From Desulfobacteraceae bacterium (GTDB lineage Bacteria > Desulfobacterota > Desulfobacteria > Desulfobacterales > Desulfosarcinaceae), in assembly GCA_013003715.1 (NCBI GenBank), contig JABDIN010000043.1, positions 1 to 64,000 of the forward strand: DNA of 64,000 nt, read 5' to 3'. Each line of letters starts with the position of its first letter. The stretch's first letter is position 1. This document shows, in pieces, positions 57,019 through 64,000 of the stretch. The notes beneath the pieces were generated by a model. The model did not search any database. It was not told the origin of the DNA and saw only the letters and a program-made list of their open reading frames with translations. Made by a program: the position numbers and the translations under genes.

Positions 57019-57396
57019 TTACTGAATAACGAAAAGTATCAGGATATTGATACCCATGTGTTTGGTCCGCGTCAAGAAAAATGACTGATATGAGGGGGCA
57101 AGGCGATCAAAGAACAGGCGCGCTTTGTCATCCCGGGCAAGGGCCTCCCGGATGCATGATGGGATTTCGATTGGTCTCTTTTGGGCAACGATGGTCGCAG
57201 TGGCTGTTGGATTAACCTTAGCAGATTCCGCAAGTGTCATGAGCCCGGCAGCTTTCAGCTTCTCCACATGCTTGAGATTGAGATCCGACCATTTTGATTT
57301 GTTCCGGCGGGGAGTGAATTTACGGGCGAAACGGTGCGGGTCCAACCGCTTGACCAGACTGTCTCTCCATATTAACACCCTCAATGGGAAAGGCAA
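57019..57396 (-). pseudogene. YdeI/OmdA-family protein fragment, truncated at both ends
   Basis: 125 codons. The middle, RLDPHRFARKFTPRRNKSKWS followed by HVEKLKAAGLMTLAESAKV, is typical of the YdeI/OmpD-associated family; ALARDDKARLFFDRLAPSYQ is the second conserved block. Upstream of TTG 57396 the frame closes at once, so about 50 N-terminal residues are missing, and the C-terminal domain after LAPSYQ is replaced by unrelated residues. It abuts the tRNA-like terminator and prophage start, which suggests damage by integration or later deletion. Confidence 0.6.
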
Positions 57397-57431
57397 AACT
57401 AACTAAAACACATCCATATGCGCCCGGAAAC

Positions 57432-57457
57432 AAAAAAGGCATCAAACAATGATGCCT
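57432..57457 (-). terminator. Strong Rho-independent terminator
   Basis: Minus-strand stem AGGCATCA/TGATGCCT (57450-57457 with 57437-57444), loop of five, followed by a six-T run. It lies 17 bases past the CCA end of the tRNA-like sequence on the same strand. Confidence 0.75.
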
Positions 57458-57473
57458 AACTTTTTGATTTTAA

Positions 57474-57553
57474 TGGAGGCGGCATCCGGATTTGAACCGA
57501 AGACATACCTTGCCTGATAAGGCTTTTCATGGCCTTACAACCTTTTTGCACCT
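57474..57553 (-). other. tRNA-like 3' end, probable phage attachment site
   Basis: The minus strand reads TTCGG-TTCAAAT-CCGGA, a sound T-stem and loop, then TGCCGCC acceptor strand, T and CCA. Upstream GCCTT/AAGGT can form an anticodon-type stem around a seven-base loop with T at position 33 and CAG as anticodon, but the 5' acceptor strand pairs poorly (AGGTGCA), and the D-arm is not convincing. A discriminator T suits tRNA-Cys or Gly better than Leu. I read this as the 3' part of a tRNA left at the end of an integrated phage; a degenerate tRNA is the alternative. Confidence 0.45.
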
Positions 57554-57602
57554 TCATTAGTTCCAAATCATTTTTTCTAAATTAATAAATCGGCCTTATT
57601 CC

Positions 57603-58586
57603 ATGAATACTGATATCCGAATTTTATTGAGTTTCAAGGGGCACAGAAAGCGGAAGCGTTTAAAAATGATATTAGGTCCAGGGTCAACAGATTATCTGAT
57701 TGATTTGTGGATCACTGTAGCCGAGGACAGGCCAGACGGAATATTATCCGATTGGGATGAAATTGATATTGCACTGGCCGCTGGTTGGGAGGGTGAACCG
57801 GAAACACTGGTAAGTGCACTCCTTGATTCAAAGTGGTTAGATAAATCAGATGATGGCTATTATCACCTTCATGATTGGCATGATCATCAAGGGTGGGCAT
57901 GTGGAGCAACCGAGCGGCAAGAAAAAGCCAGGGTGAATGCATTGATTAAGCACCATGGCAGGCAGCGTGGACTTGAGATCGCCAGAGACAAGCACGGAAT
58001 CGACATCCGTTCTTACGGATATGATTTGAAGTCTGCTACCAGCATGCTACCAGCAGACACACAGCAGGATTGTAGCACTGCTACCAGCATGCTACCAGCA
58101 GATTTGCAGCATGCTACCGGCATGCTACGCCAGCATGCTCCGTCTCCATCTCCATCTCCGTCTCCAAAAGATAAAAATGCTTCTAGCGAAGCACCTCCGG
58201 CGCCTGTTTCTAAAAAAACTGTTAAAAAAAACAAACACTTTTCAAAGCAACTCTCTGAATTTTCAGATATTTATAAAAATATTAAATCCCTTTGCCGACA
58301 GCTCGAACGCCTGCCGCCAAGGAGCGGCCGCAGATTCAACCCCTACCAGTGGGTCCAAGTCAAGGCGAATCAACGTGGACACCCCGGTGCCATAGACCAG
58401 TGTCTGAAGCAACTGCTGGACTATTGGGACGGAATCGAAACCCCCTGGGGCTATGCTGAGTCAACTTTCCTGACCGTGAATGGGAACTGGAATGAACGGG
58501 ATGCAATCAAACTTCACGAAGAATTGAAACTGCGAACAACAGAGGACTTATCGGGAATAACACATGGGTTGCTCAATTCGATCTGA
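57603..58586 (+). CDS. Phage replisome-organiser-like protein
   Basis: 327 residues. The N-terminal 100 (LILGPGSTDYLIDLWITVAEDRPDGILSDWD in part; EIDIALAAGWEGEPETLVSALLDSKWL) resemble the DNA-binding N terminus of phage replication initiators of the O/replisome-organiser type. A low-complexity middle (SATSMLPAD repeated, then APSPSPSPSP) is encoded by 11-base iterons. The C-terminal part (about 225-320, RRFNPYQWVQVKANQRGHPGAIDQCL) is a helical domain of the kind that binds a helicase loader. First gene of the phage segment, transcribed away from the tRNA-like site. Confidence 0.7.
   Translation: MNTDIRILLSFKGHRKRKRLKMILGPGSTDYLIDLWITVAEDRPDGILSDWDEIDIALAAGWEGEPETLVSALLDSKWLDKSDDGYYHLHDWHDHQGWACGATERQEKARVNALIKHHGRQRGLEIARDKHGIDIRSYGYDLKSATSMLPADTQQDCSTATSMLPADLQHATGMLRQHAPSPSPSPSPKDKNASSEAPPAPVSKKTVKKNKHFSKQLSEFSDIYKNIKSLCRQLERLPPRSGRRFNPYQWVQVKANQRGHPGAIDQCLKQLLDYWDGIETPWGYAESTFLTVNGNWNERDAIKLHEELKLRTTEDLSGITHGLLNSI
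58034..58300 (+). other. Possible phage replication origin: 11-base iterons followed by AT-rich DNA
   Basis: TGCTACCAGCA occurs at 58034, 58045, 58079 and 58090; TGCTACCGGCA at 58112; and a degenerate copy at 58123. The pairs abut directly, creating GCATGC centres. After a C/T-rich stretch, DNA from about 58165 to 58290 becomes AT-rich with A/T runs. Iterons plus AT-rich DNA inside the initiator gene is the layout of the lambda origin in gene O. Confidence 0.5.
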
Positions 58587-58733
58587 GTGCGGATCCTTCC
58601 CGGGGGGTTTCGTTCTCTCGATTTCACATTCCGGAATTTATCAAAAAACAGGCAAAGCAAATTGTCGTGCATCAATGAATCAGGGTGAATCAAAAGCAAA
58701 ATATTTTAATAAGATGGGGAGGATACAGGGGAT

Positions 58734-58931
58734 ATGGAATCACCGGTATTGATTGGCAGAGATGAGATATGCAGATATCTCCGGATCAGCAAAAACACGT
58801 TTTACAAGCTGACGGATGCCGGGATGCCTGCTGAAAAAAAGGCGAAGATCTGGACCGCCAACATCGAGCAGTTGAATGACTTTTTCCGAGTCGGCAAAAG
58901 CGATGAATCAGGGGTTGAATCAAGGCCATGA
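58734..58931 (+). CDS. Small phage HTH protein (AlpA/Nu1-like)
   Basis: 65 residues with a MerR/AlpA-type winged helix-turn-helix: VLIGRDEICRYLRISKNTFYKL then IWTANIEQLNDFFR. Such proteins act as phage excisionase/activators or as the DNA-recognising N terminus of terminase small subunits. GGGGAGG and a second GGGG precede the ATG. Its position just before the terminase genes fits either role. Confidence 0.7.
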   Translation: MESPVLIGRDEICRYLRISKNTFYKLTDAGMPAEKKAKIWTANIEQLNDFFRVGKSDESGVESRP

Positions 58932-58955
58932 AAAAACCATGTCAAGAAAAAAGTG

Positions 58956-59008
58956 TGTCCTTATTTGTCCCCTCTTATTATCGTGTCCTTATTTGTCCTT
59001 ATTTGTCC
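58956..59008 (+). repeat. Short direct repeats TTATTTGTCC
   Basis: Three perfect 10-base copies at 58961-58970, 58989-58998 and 58999-59008, the first two preceded by TGTCC. They lie between the HTH gene and the terminase small-subunit gene and could be binding sites for the HTH protein or a packaging (cos/pac-like) recognition region. Confidence 0.5.
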
Positions 59009-59086
59009 CTCCCTCAAAAAAAAGTAAAAACCCATGCTATAAAAAGCGCAGTAAAATTTATCATGAATTTTAGGTGAGTCCGAGCA

Positions 59087-59647
59087 ATGGAAACCAAAAA
59101 GATTATGGCGGTGGCAAACCCCAACAGTGAAATCGTAAAGCGAGGCGTTGACGACTGGGTATTGTCCTGGTTTGAGTACGGCAAAACGACAAGGGAGATA
59201 GTGGATCTCTTGAACGCACAATTATCCGAAGGTGAAAAGCCGTTTTCACAGCCGACGGTATCCCGGTTTTTAAAGCCGTTCCGGGATGCGGTGGCCCAGG
59301 AAAAGCGCGAGTTGGTCAACGCCTCGTTTTTCGATGATTTGGAAAAATTGAATCTTTGCATCGAGCAGAACATGGCCATCGCCAACAACACGGAATGGGA
59401 TTTTGTGAACAATTGTCCCCAAATCGATCCGAAAAAAGGCGTACACAAAAAGCGATCGTACGATACCAGCGTTCTCATCAAGGCCCGTGATTCGGTGGTC
59501 AAGGCGGTGATGAAAAAGTTCGACCACCTAAAGCCCGAGGACAAAAACGTTTACCTGGAGGTGTCCGGCAAGGACGGCGATCCCATCGCCCATAACCATA
59601 AACTGAGCCCGGAGTTAGAGAGCAAGCTGGATGAAATTTACGGATAG
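59087..59647 (+). CDS. Putative phage terminase small subunit
   Basis: 186 residues. The N-terminal half contains a helix-turn-helix region (YGKTTREIVDLLNAQLSEG and QPTVSRFLKPFRDAVAQ), the rest is helical and charged, ending ELESKLDEIYG. It overlaps the large terminase gene by 17 bases, and the HTH-plus-helical layout and position are those of small terminase subunits, which recognise packaging sites. The family match is by context and layout rather than clear sequence signature. Confidence 0.65.
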   Translation: METKKIMAVANPNSEIVKRGVDDWVLSWFEYGKTTREIVDLLNAQLSEGEKPFSQPTVSRFLKPFRDAVAQEKRELVNASFFDDLEKLNLCIEQNMAIANNTEWDFVNNCPQIDPKKGVHKKRSYDTSVLIKARDSVVKAVMKKFDHLKPEDKNVYLEVSGKDGDPIAHNHKLSPELESKLDEIYG

Positions 59648-61187
59648 ACACAGCGCCCATGATTTTTACCGGCTGATCCTGGACGAAGCCAAAGCCGAAG
59701 GCACGATAAAATCGGCTATGGCCGAATTGGGTTTGAAGGATCTGTTTTTTCTGCTGGTCTATCTGCTGAATCGCAAGGACCTCGACCGGGATTGGCTGTT
59801 CGAACGGTGCAAGGAGGTTCAATCTTCACCGAACGGCCACCTGGACTTGTGGGCGCGGGAGCATTACAAGAGCACCATCGTCACTTTCGGGCTGACCATC
59901 CAGGACATGCTCAACGATCCGGATATCACCATCGGCATATTCTCGTTTAACCGTCCCATCGCCAAAACCTTCCTGCGCCAGATCAAGACAGAATTCGAGA
60001 ACAACGCCCTGCTCTTCCAGCTTTACCCGGATGTGGTGTGGCAAAATCCCAAAAAGGAAGCCTCCAAATGGTCCGAGGACGATGGCCTTGTGTTGAAGCG
60101 TTCGAGCAATCCCAAAGAATCCACCTTGGAGGCTTGGGGGCTGGTGGATGCCATGCCGGTGTCCAGACATTTCAAGATCCGCCTTTATGACGATGTGATC
60201 ACCGAGCGCAATGTCACGTCTCCGGACATGATCAAGAAAGCCACCCAGGCCTGGGAGTTGAGTTTGAACCTGGGAAGCACGCAATCCACAAAGCGGTATG
60301 ACGAGATCGACATCGAGCGGTATGTGGGAACCCGGTATCACTTCAACGATACCTATGCGGAGATCATGAAACGCGGTGCGGCCAAAAAGCGGATCCACCC
60401 GGGAACCCACGACGGCAAGCCCGAGGGCAAGCCGGTGTTGTGGGATGAGGAGTTCATCCGGGAAAAGCGCCGGAAGCTGGGGCCGTATATTTTCGGGTGC
60501 CAGATTCTACAGAACCCGAAGGCGGATGAGGCCCAGGGGTTTTTGAAAGAGTGGCTGCGGTTCTGGAAGGTTAAACAGTGGAACGATCTGAACCGCTACC
60601 TGTTGTGCGATCCGGCCGGCGAGAAGAAAAAAGACAACGACTTTACGGTGATGCTGGTGATCGGATTGGGCGTGGACCGCAATTACTACCTGATCGACGG
60701 TATCCGGGACCGGCTGAACCTGACGGAACGTACACAGCAGCTGTTCAAGTTTCACCGGATGTACCGGCCGTTGGCCACCGGATACGAAAAGTACGGCAAG
60801 GATTCGGACATCGAGCATATCCAGGACAAAATGGAGCTCGAAAATTACCGATTCGAGATAACGCCCCTGGGCGGCGCCACACCGAAAAACGACCGCATCC
60901 GTAAACTGATTCCCATCTTTGACGCCGGCCGGTGGTTTCTGCCCGAGTATTTGTATTTCGTGGACCGGGATAAAAAGCAGCGGGATTTGGTGCGCGAATT
61001 GATCGATGACGAGTATTTTCCGTTCCCGGTGGGCACCCATGACGACATATTGGACTGTGCGGCACGGATCCGGGATGAAAAACTGATGGCGGAGTTTCCC
61101 ATGGCGGATGAAGAACCGGAAGAGTTGCCGGATCTGGACGATTTATCAGAGCTGCCCGGATACGGCGGCATGCTGGGGGCGATGTGA
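59631..61187 (+). CDS. Phage terminase large subunit
   Basis: 518 residues; DNA-packaging motor ATPase and nuclease. The ATPase part has a deviant Walker A region near LWAREHYKSTIV (about 76-88), a Walker-B-like IRLYDDVITERN (about 183-195) and TRYHFNDTY. The C-terminal RNase-H-fold nuclease has LLCDPAGEKKKDNDF (about 323-337) and the final acidic motif VGTHDDILDCAARI (about 465-478). Overall similar to T7-like/podovirus large terminases. It ends with TGATG, shared with the portal start. Confidence 0.88.
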   Translation: MKFTDRHSAHDFYRLILDEAKAEGTIKSAMAELGLKDLFFLLVYLLNRKDLDRDWLFERCKEVQSSPNGHLDLWAREHYKSTIVTFGLTIQDMLNDPDITIGIFSFNRPIAKTFLRQIKTEFENNALLFQLYPDVVWQNPKKEASKWSEDDGLVLKRSSNPKESTLEAWGLVDAMPVSRHFKIRLYDDVITERNVTSPDMIKKATQAWELSLNLGSTQSTKRYDEIDIERYVGTRYHFNDTYAEIMKRGAAKKRIHPGTHDGKPEGKPVLWDEEFIREKRRKLGPYIFGCQILQNPKADEAQGFLKEWLRFWKVKQWNDLNRYLLCDPAGEKKKDNDFTVMLVIGLGVDRNYYLIDGIRDRLNLTERTQQLFKFHRMYRPLATGYEKYGKDSDIEHIQDKMELENYRFEITPLGGATPKNDRIRKLIPIFDAGRWFLPEYLYFVDRDKKQRDLVRELIDDEYFPFPVGTHDDILDCAARIRDEKLMAEFPMADEEPEELPDLDDLSELPGYGGMLGAM

Positions 61188-63082
61188 TGCAAATACCGAT
61201 TGAAAGCCCGCAAAACAAGTTGATTTGCGATTTCGTGAAAAACTGTATCGACCTATCCAAAAAGCACATGAAGCACCGGTATCCGAAGTGGGAAAAGTGC
61301 GAGAAGATGGATAAGTCTTTCATCGATGTCACGGAAACGACCAGCCGGGGTAAAAAGAAGAACCCTTTCGAAACCCGTGTATATATTCCTATGAGCCGGG
61401 CGTTGAAAGATACGATACTCACCTACTGGATGACGGTGTTTGCGGGAAAGCGCCCTATTTTCGGGATTCACGGCCGTGGTCCGGAGGATGTGCGACCGGC
61501 GAAGATCAACGAGATCGTGCTGGACTACCAGGCCGAACGGCAACGGATGTTGCTGACGCTTTATAATTTTTGCAACGACGTTCTCAAAAACGGTCTCGGC
61601 AGTATCAAGAATGTGTTTTCGCGCGAATACCGGGACGTGTTCGTCAACGAACAGCAACAGGTGATGTTCCCCTTCCCGCACATGGTCAGCAACCGGGTGC
61701 AAAAACGGGTGCTCGCCTATGAGGGGCCTGTGTTCACCAACAACGATCCGTATTCGTATTTTCCGGATCCGCGGGTACCCCTGTCCCAGGTCCGGAACGG
61801 CCAGTTCATCGGATACGAGTATGGCCGGAGCCATTTTTATCTCAAAAAGATGGAGGCGGCGGGGATTTACCGGAACATCGATCCGCTAAAGACCATGGCC
61901 GGCGAGAATCACGATGTTTTGGGCGAAAGCGAAAAGGACGCCAGAAACAACGCCATGGGGATCAGCTCGGCCGTGCGGATCGGCGGCGAAACCATCGACC
62001 AGGGCAATCCGTATCACACGATAAAAGAATTATGGGCGGAGATCATCCCGCGTGATCTGCAGCTTTCCGAATCCACCACACCGGAGAAATGGATCTTCGC
62101 CACGGTGGGGGACCGGGTGTGCATCCGGGCGGATAAATCCAGTTACCTGCACGGTCAGTTTCCGGACGTTTCGGCCATCAACGACTATGACGCCTATTCC
62201 CTGTTCACGCCGTCTTTTTACGAAAGCGTCGAAGGGCTCCAGGATCTTTTGAACTGGATGTACAATTCCCACATGGACAATGTGCGGGGATTTTTGAACA
62301 ACACACTGGTGATGGACCCCACGGCCCTGGAGCTGAAAGATGTACTCAAGCCGGGACCGCGTCGGGTGATCCGGTTGAAAAAAGCGTTGTGGAAAAAAGG
62401 CGTCCCCATCGATTCGGTGCTCAAGCAGTTGAATGTGCATGATGTGACGCGGTCCCACATCAACGATGCCCAGTTGATCATGGACACCATGAGCCGCCAG
62501 GCCCATGCATCGGACAGCCTTCAGGGGGTGCAAACGGAGATCAAGCGCACGGCCACGGAGATTGCCAAGATGCACAGCAGCGGCGCCAATCATCTGGCCA
62601 TGGGCGCCTCGTTGATATATGCCCAGGCCCTGATTCCCCTGGCGGAGATGAGCGTCATGAACAATCAGCAGTTTTTAAGCGAAGAACGCTATTACCGGAT
62701 ATCCGGGGACTATGCCAAGGACATCATCCAAGGAGATCCGAACTATCCGGGAACCCCGGCCATCAAGGCGAATCCGGAAGATATTCAGGGGATGTTCGAT
62801 TTTCCCATCGACGACGGCCGGCTGCCGGTGCGGCCGGAGGATAACGCCGAGGTGTGGATGAAAATCCTTGAAACCGCGGCAAGCGTACCGCCGTTGCAAC
62901 AGCGGGTCGACTTTTTCAATGTATTCCGGGAGGCCGCGCGGGCGTTGGGTGTAAAGAACATCGATGATTTTGAAATTAAAACCCAGGTGGTCCCCGACGA
63001 ACAGATAGAGGGCATGATGGCGGCGGGTGATGTGGTGCCGGTGGACGGAACGGGCGGTCAACAAATGCCGGAGGCGGCGTGA
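61187..63082 (+). CDS. Phage portal (head-tail connector) protein
   Basis: 631 residues from the ATG at 61187, which overlaps the terminase stop as TGATG; the in-frame GTG at 61184 is less likely. Typical portal features are an N-terminal basic region, YFPDPRVPLSQVRNGQFIGYEY, the central GVPIDSVLKQLNVHDVTRSH and a helical stretch QTEIKRTATEIAKMHSSGAN, the region that lines the channel in portals. It forms the dodecameric ring through which DNA enters. Position immediately after terminase supports the call. Confidence 0.83.
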   Translation: MQIPIESPQNKLICDFVKNCIDLSKKHMKHRYPKWEKCEKMDKSFIDVTETTSRGKKKNPFETRVYIPMSRALKDTILTYWMTVFAGKRPIFGIHGRGPEDVRPAKINEIVLDYQAERQRMLLTLYNFCNDVLKNGLGSIKNVFSREYRDVFVNEQQQVMFPFPHMVSNRVQKRVLAYEGPVFTNNDPYSYFPDPRVPLSQVRNGQFIGYEYGRSHFYLKKMEAAGIYRNIDPLKTMAGENHDVLGESEKDARNNAMGISSAVRIGGETIDQGNPYHTIKELWAEIIPRDLQLSESTTPEKWIFATVGDRVCIRADKSSYLHGQFPDVSAINDYDAYSLFTPSFYESVEGLQDLLNWMYNSHMDNVRGFLNNTLVMDPTALELKDVLKPGPRRVIRLKKALWKKGVPIDSVLKQLNVHDVTRSHINDAQLIMDTMSRQAHASDSLQGVQTEIKRTATEIAKMHSSGANHLAMGASLIYAQALIPLAEMSVMNNQQFLSEERYYRISGDYAKDIIQGDPNYPGTPAIKANPEDIQGMFDFPIDDGRLPVRPEDNAEVWMKILETAASVPPLQQRVDFFNVFREAARALGVKNIDDFEIKTQVVPDEQIEGMMAAGDVVPVDGTGGQQMPEAA

Positions 63083-63372
63083 TGGAACGTGTAAAAGAAG
63101 GCATTTCACCCGAGCGTAAGATGCGGGCGGCCGAATCTTTCAAGAAAAATTATTTCTGGAAAAATATATTCGAACCGGCCCTTCAACTGGCTCAGGCCGA
63201 ATTTTATGAAGAGTTGCGGACCTGCAGGCCGGACGAGCTGGAAGGCAAACAGGCGAAGATGGACGCCATCGACATGTATTTGAATTTCCCGGACCTGGTA
63301 ATCGACAGTGCAAAAGAGGATCTGGAGATCGAGCGATCGGAAGAAGATCCGAACGGAGAAGACGAAGAATAA
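63082..63372 (+). CDS. Small hypothetical phage protein between portal and scaffold genes
   Basis: 96 residues from ATG 63082, sharing TGATG with the portal stop. Helical and charged, with a basic N terminus (ERVKEGISPERKMRAAESF) and an acidic C terminus (LEIERSEEDPNGEDEE). Family not recognised. The tight coupling to the portal gene suggests a head-morphogenesis role. Confidence 0.7.
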   Translation: MERVKEGISPERKMRAAESFKKNYFWKNIFEPALQLAQAEFYEELRTCRPDELEGKQAKMDAIDMYLNFPDLVIDSAKEDLEIERSEEDPNGEDEE

Positions 63373-63436
63373 CACCCGCAAGGGTTGAATAATTCGGGCT
63401 AACCCGGCCGGCCAGCCGGGGACCGCAAGGAACAAG

Positions 63437-63484
63437 AAGGGGCCGATGCAGCGGCTGCATACGCTGTATCGTGCCCCTTTTTTG
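63437..63484 (+). terminator. Long hairpin with T-run upstream of the scaffold-like gene
   Basis: AAGGGGC-C-GATGCAGCG pairs with CGCTGTATC-G-TGCCCCTT, about 15 pairs with one G-T pair, loop of about eight, followed by a T-run. A strong intrinsic terminator by appearance; it would separate packaging genes from the head genes. Confidence 0.7.
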
Positions 63485-63583
63485 TTGCCCGCCTGAAAGC
63501 AAAGACCGCCGAACGCTCCCTTGGAGAAGTAGCGGATTAAAAACGGCCGACCGTCCGGAAGGGACAGGAGCCAGGAGGATAAT

Positions 63584-64000
63584 ATGAGCGGAGAAACAAC
63601 CGAAACCAGCACCAGCGAGAGTACCGGACAGGGAACCGAATCGACCGCCGAAGAAACGCACACCGCGGAACAGCAGGAGCATATCGGCGATCTGATCGAC
63701 GGTCTGGACGGTAAGGAGCCGTCAACCGAAACACCAGCGGGAACGGAGCACAACAGCCCACCGGGAACCGCCGAGGCCCCGGGTGACGGGAAAGAGGCAA
63801 CAGCACCGGGCGAATCCGAAACGCCCGATTCAACGAAAGCCGCAACCGAAACCAAAACGCCGGCCGAAGACGGGGACACGTCCGAAGAGACGCCATCCGC
63901 CGAGGAAAAGCACCTTGAAACCGAGTACCAGGTCAAAGGTCCGGAGGGTGTAAGACCGGTCAAGGCGCGGGATCTGGTGACCACGTATCAGCAATACGGC
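63584..64000 (+). CDS. Acidic phage scaffold-like protein, 3' partial
   Basis: 139 codons before the window edge, frame still open. AGGAGG lies five bases before the ATG. The first 110 residues are low-complexity Glu/Thr/Ser/Pro/Gly (MSGETTETSTSESTGQG), followed by the ordered segment LETEYQVKGPEGVRPVKARD. An acidic disordered start after the portal gene is common for scaffolding/capsid-assembly proteins of podoviruses; assignment rests on position and composition. The major capsid gene would be expected next. Confidence 0.7.
   Translation, partial: MSGETTETSTSESTGQGTESTAEETHTAEQQEHIGDLIDGLDGKEPSTETPAGTEHNSPPGTAEAPGDGKEATAPGESETPDSTKAATETKTPAEDGDTSEETPSAEEKHLETEYQVKGPEGVRPVKARDLVTTYQQYG

Noticed and set aside
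56977-57084. Plus-strand 35-codon frame after GGAAAG, opposite the end of the YdeI-like fragment
   Set aside because: Decent start context but no recognisable homology; too short to support.
58034-58135. CRISPR-like repeats
   Set aside because: Units are only 11 bases, mostly contiguous and lie inside a coding region; no spacer pattern.
58564-58752. Plus-strand 62-codon frame after the replisome-organiser gene
   Set aside because: Overlaps both neighbours in another frame and has no coding signature.

Overview
The window looks like about 57 kb of chromosome from a Gram-negative bacterium followed by about 6.5 kb of tailed-phage DNA that runs off the right edge. A marine or sediment Desulfobacterota (deltaproteobacterium) is my best guess. 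The reasons are the Vibrio-style TonB2 gene set (DUF3450, TtpC-like ExbB, ExbB, ExbD, TonB, TPR), a RapA homologue, two SLC13/RCK transporters, a membrane protein ending in a zinc-ribbon tail that I associate with that group, and moderate GC. This is inference; no rRNA or other taxonomic marker gene is present.

Layout. 1-2.4 kb: an AAA+ protein with a Lon-type protease domain, cut by the left edge. 2.4-7.4 kb (minus): cinA, an amidohydrolase and an SLC13 transporter, probably one operon. 7.7-23 kb: a FecI-type sigma factor and FecR regulator, then on the minus strand two related esterases, a GPH symporter, an M55 D-aminopeptidase, an S12 serine hydrolase and a TonB-dependent receptor with an N-terminal signalling domain; divergent from the receptor is a complete TonB2 energising operon and a TPR gene. 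I read this as one uptake-and-processing system: the receptor imports a ligand, TonB2 powers it, FecR/FecI report it, and the hydrolases open ester or D-amino-acid bonds. 24.7-29.6 kb: a three-domain fusion (APH kinase, M23 peptidase, class III aminotransferase), a double GNAT and NadE. 29.6-36.4 kb: a HEAT-repeat protein with EF-hand-like loops, RapA, and an acetyl-CoA hydrolase/transferase family enzyme.

36.4-38.9 kb (minus): ECF sigma, putative anti-sigma, DUF2953 protein and two GerW/YtfJ proteins, an operon resembling Bacillus ytfI-ytfJ but under its own sigma factor. 39-47 kb: a frameshifted secreted esterase, a membrane-anchored AraC regulator, two unrecognised genes, a PAS histidine kinase and a periplasmic solute-binding protein. 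47.6-56.8 kb: ACC deaminase (acdS), a vWA protein with tandem repeats, a zinc-ribbon membrane protein, a probable dead gene, a split ankyrin-vWA gene and a second SLC13 transporter.

57.0-64 kb: a truncated YdeI/OmdA-like gene, a tRNA-like 3' end with a strong terminator (probable attachment site), then phage genes: a replisome-organiser-like gene containing 11-bp iterons followed by AT-rich DNA (a possible lambda-type origin), an HTH protein, small and large terminase, portal, a small protein and the start of an acidic scaffold-like protein. No integrase, CRISPR array, rRNA or intact insertion sequence was seen.
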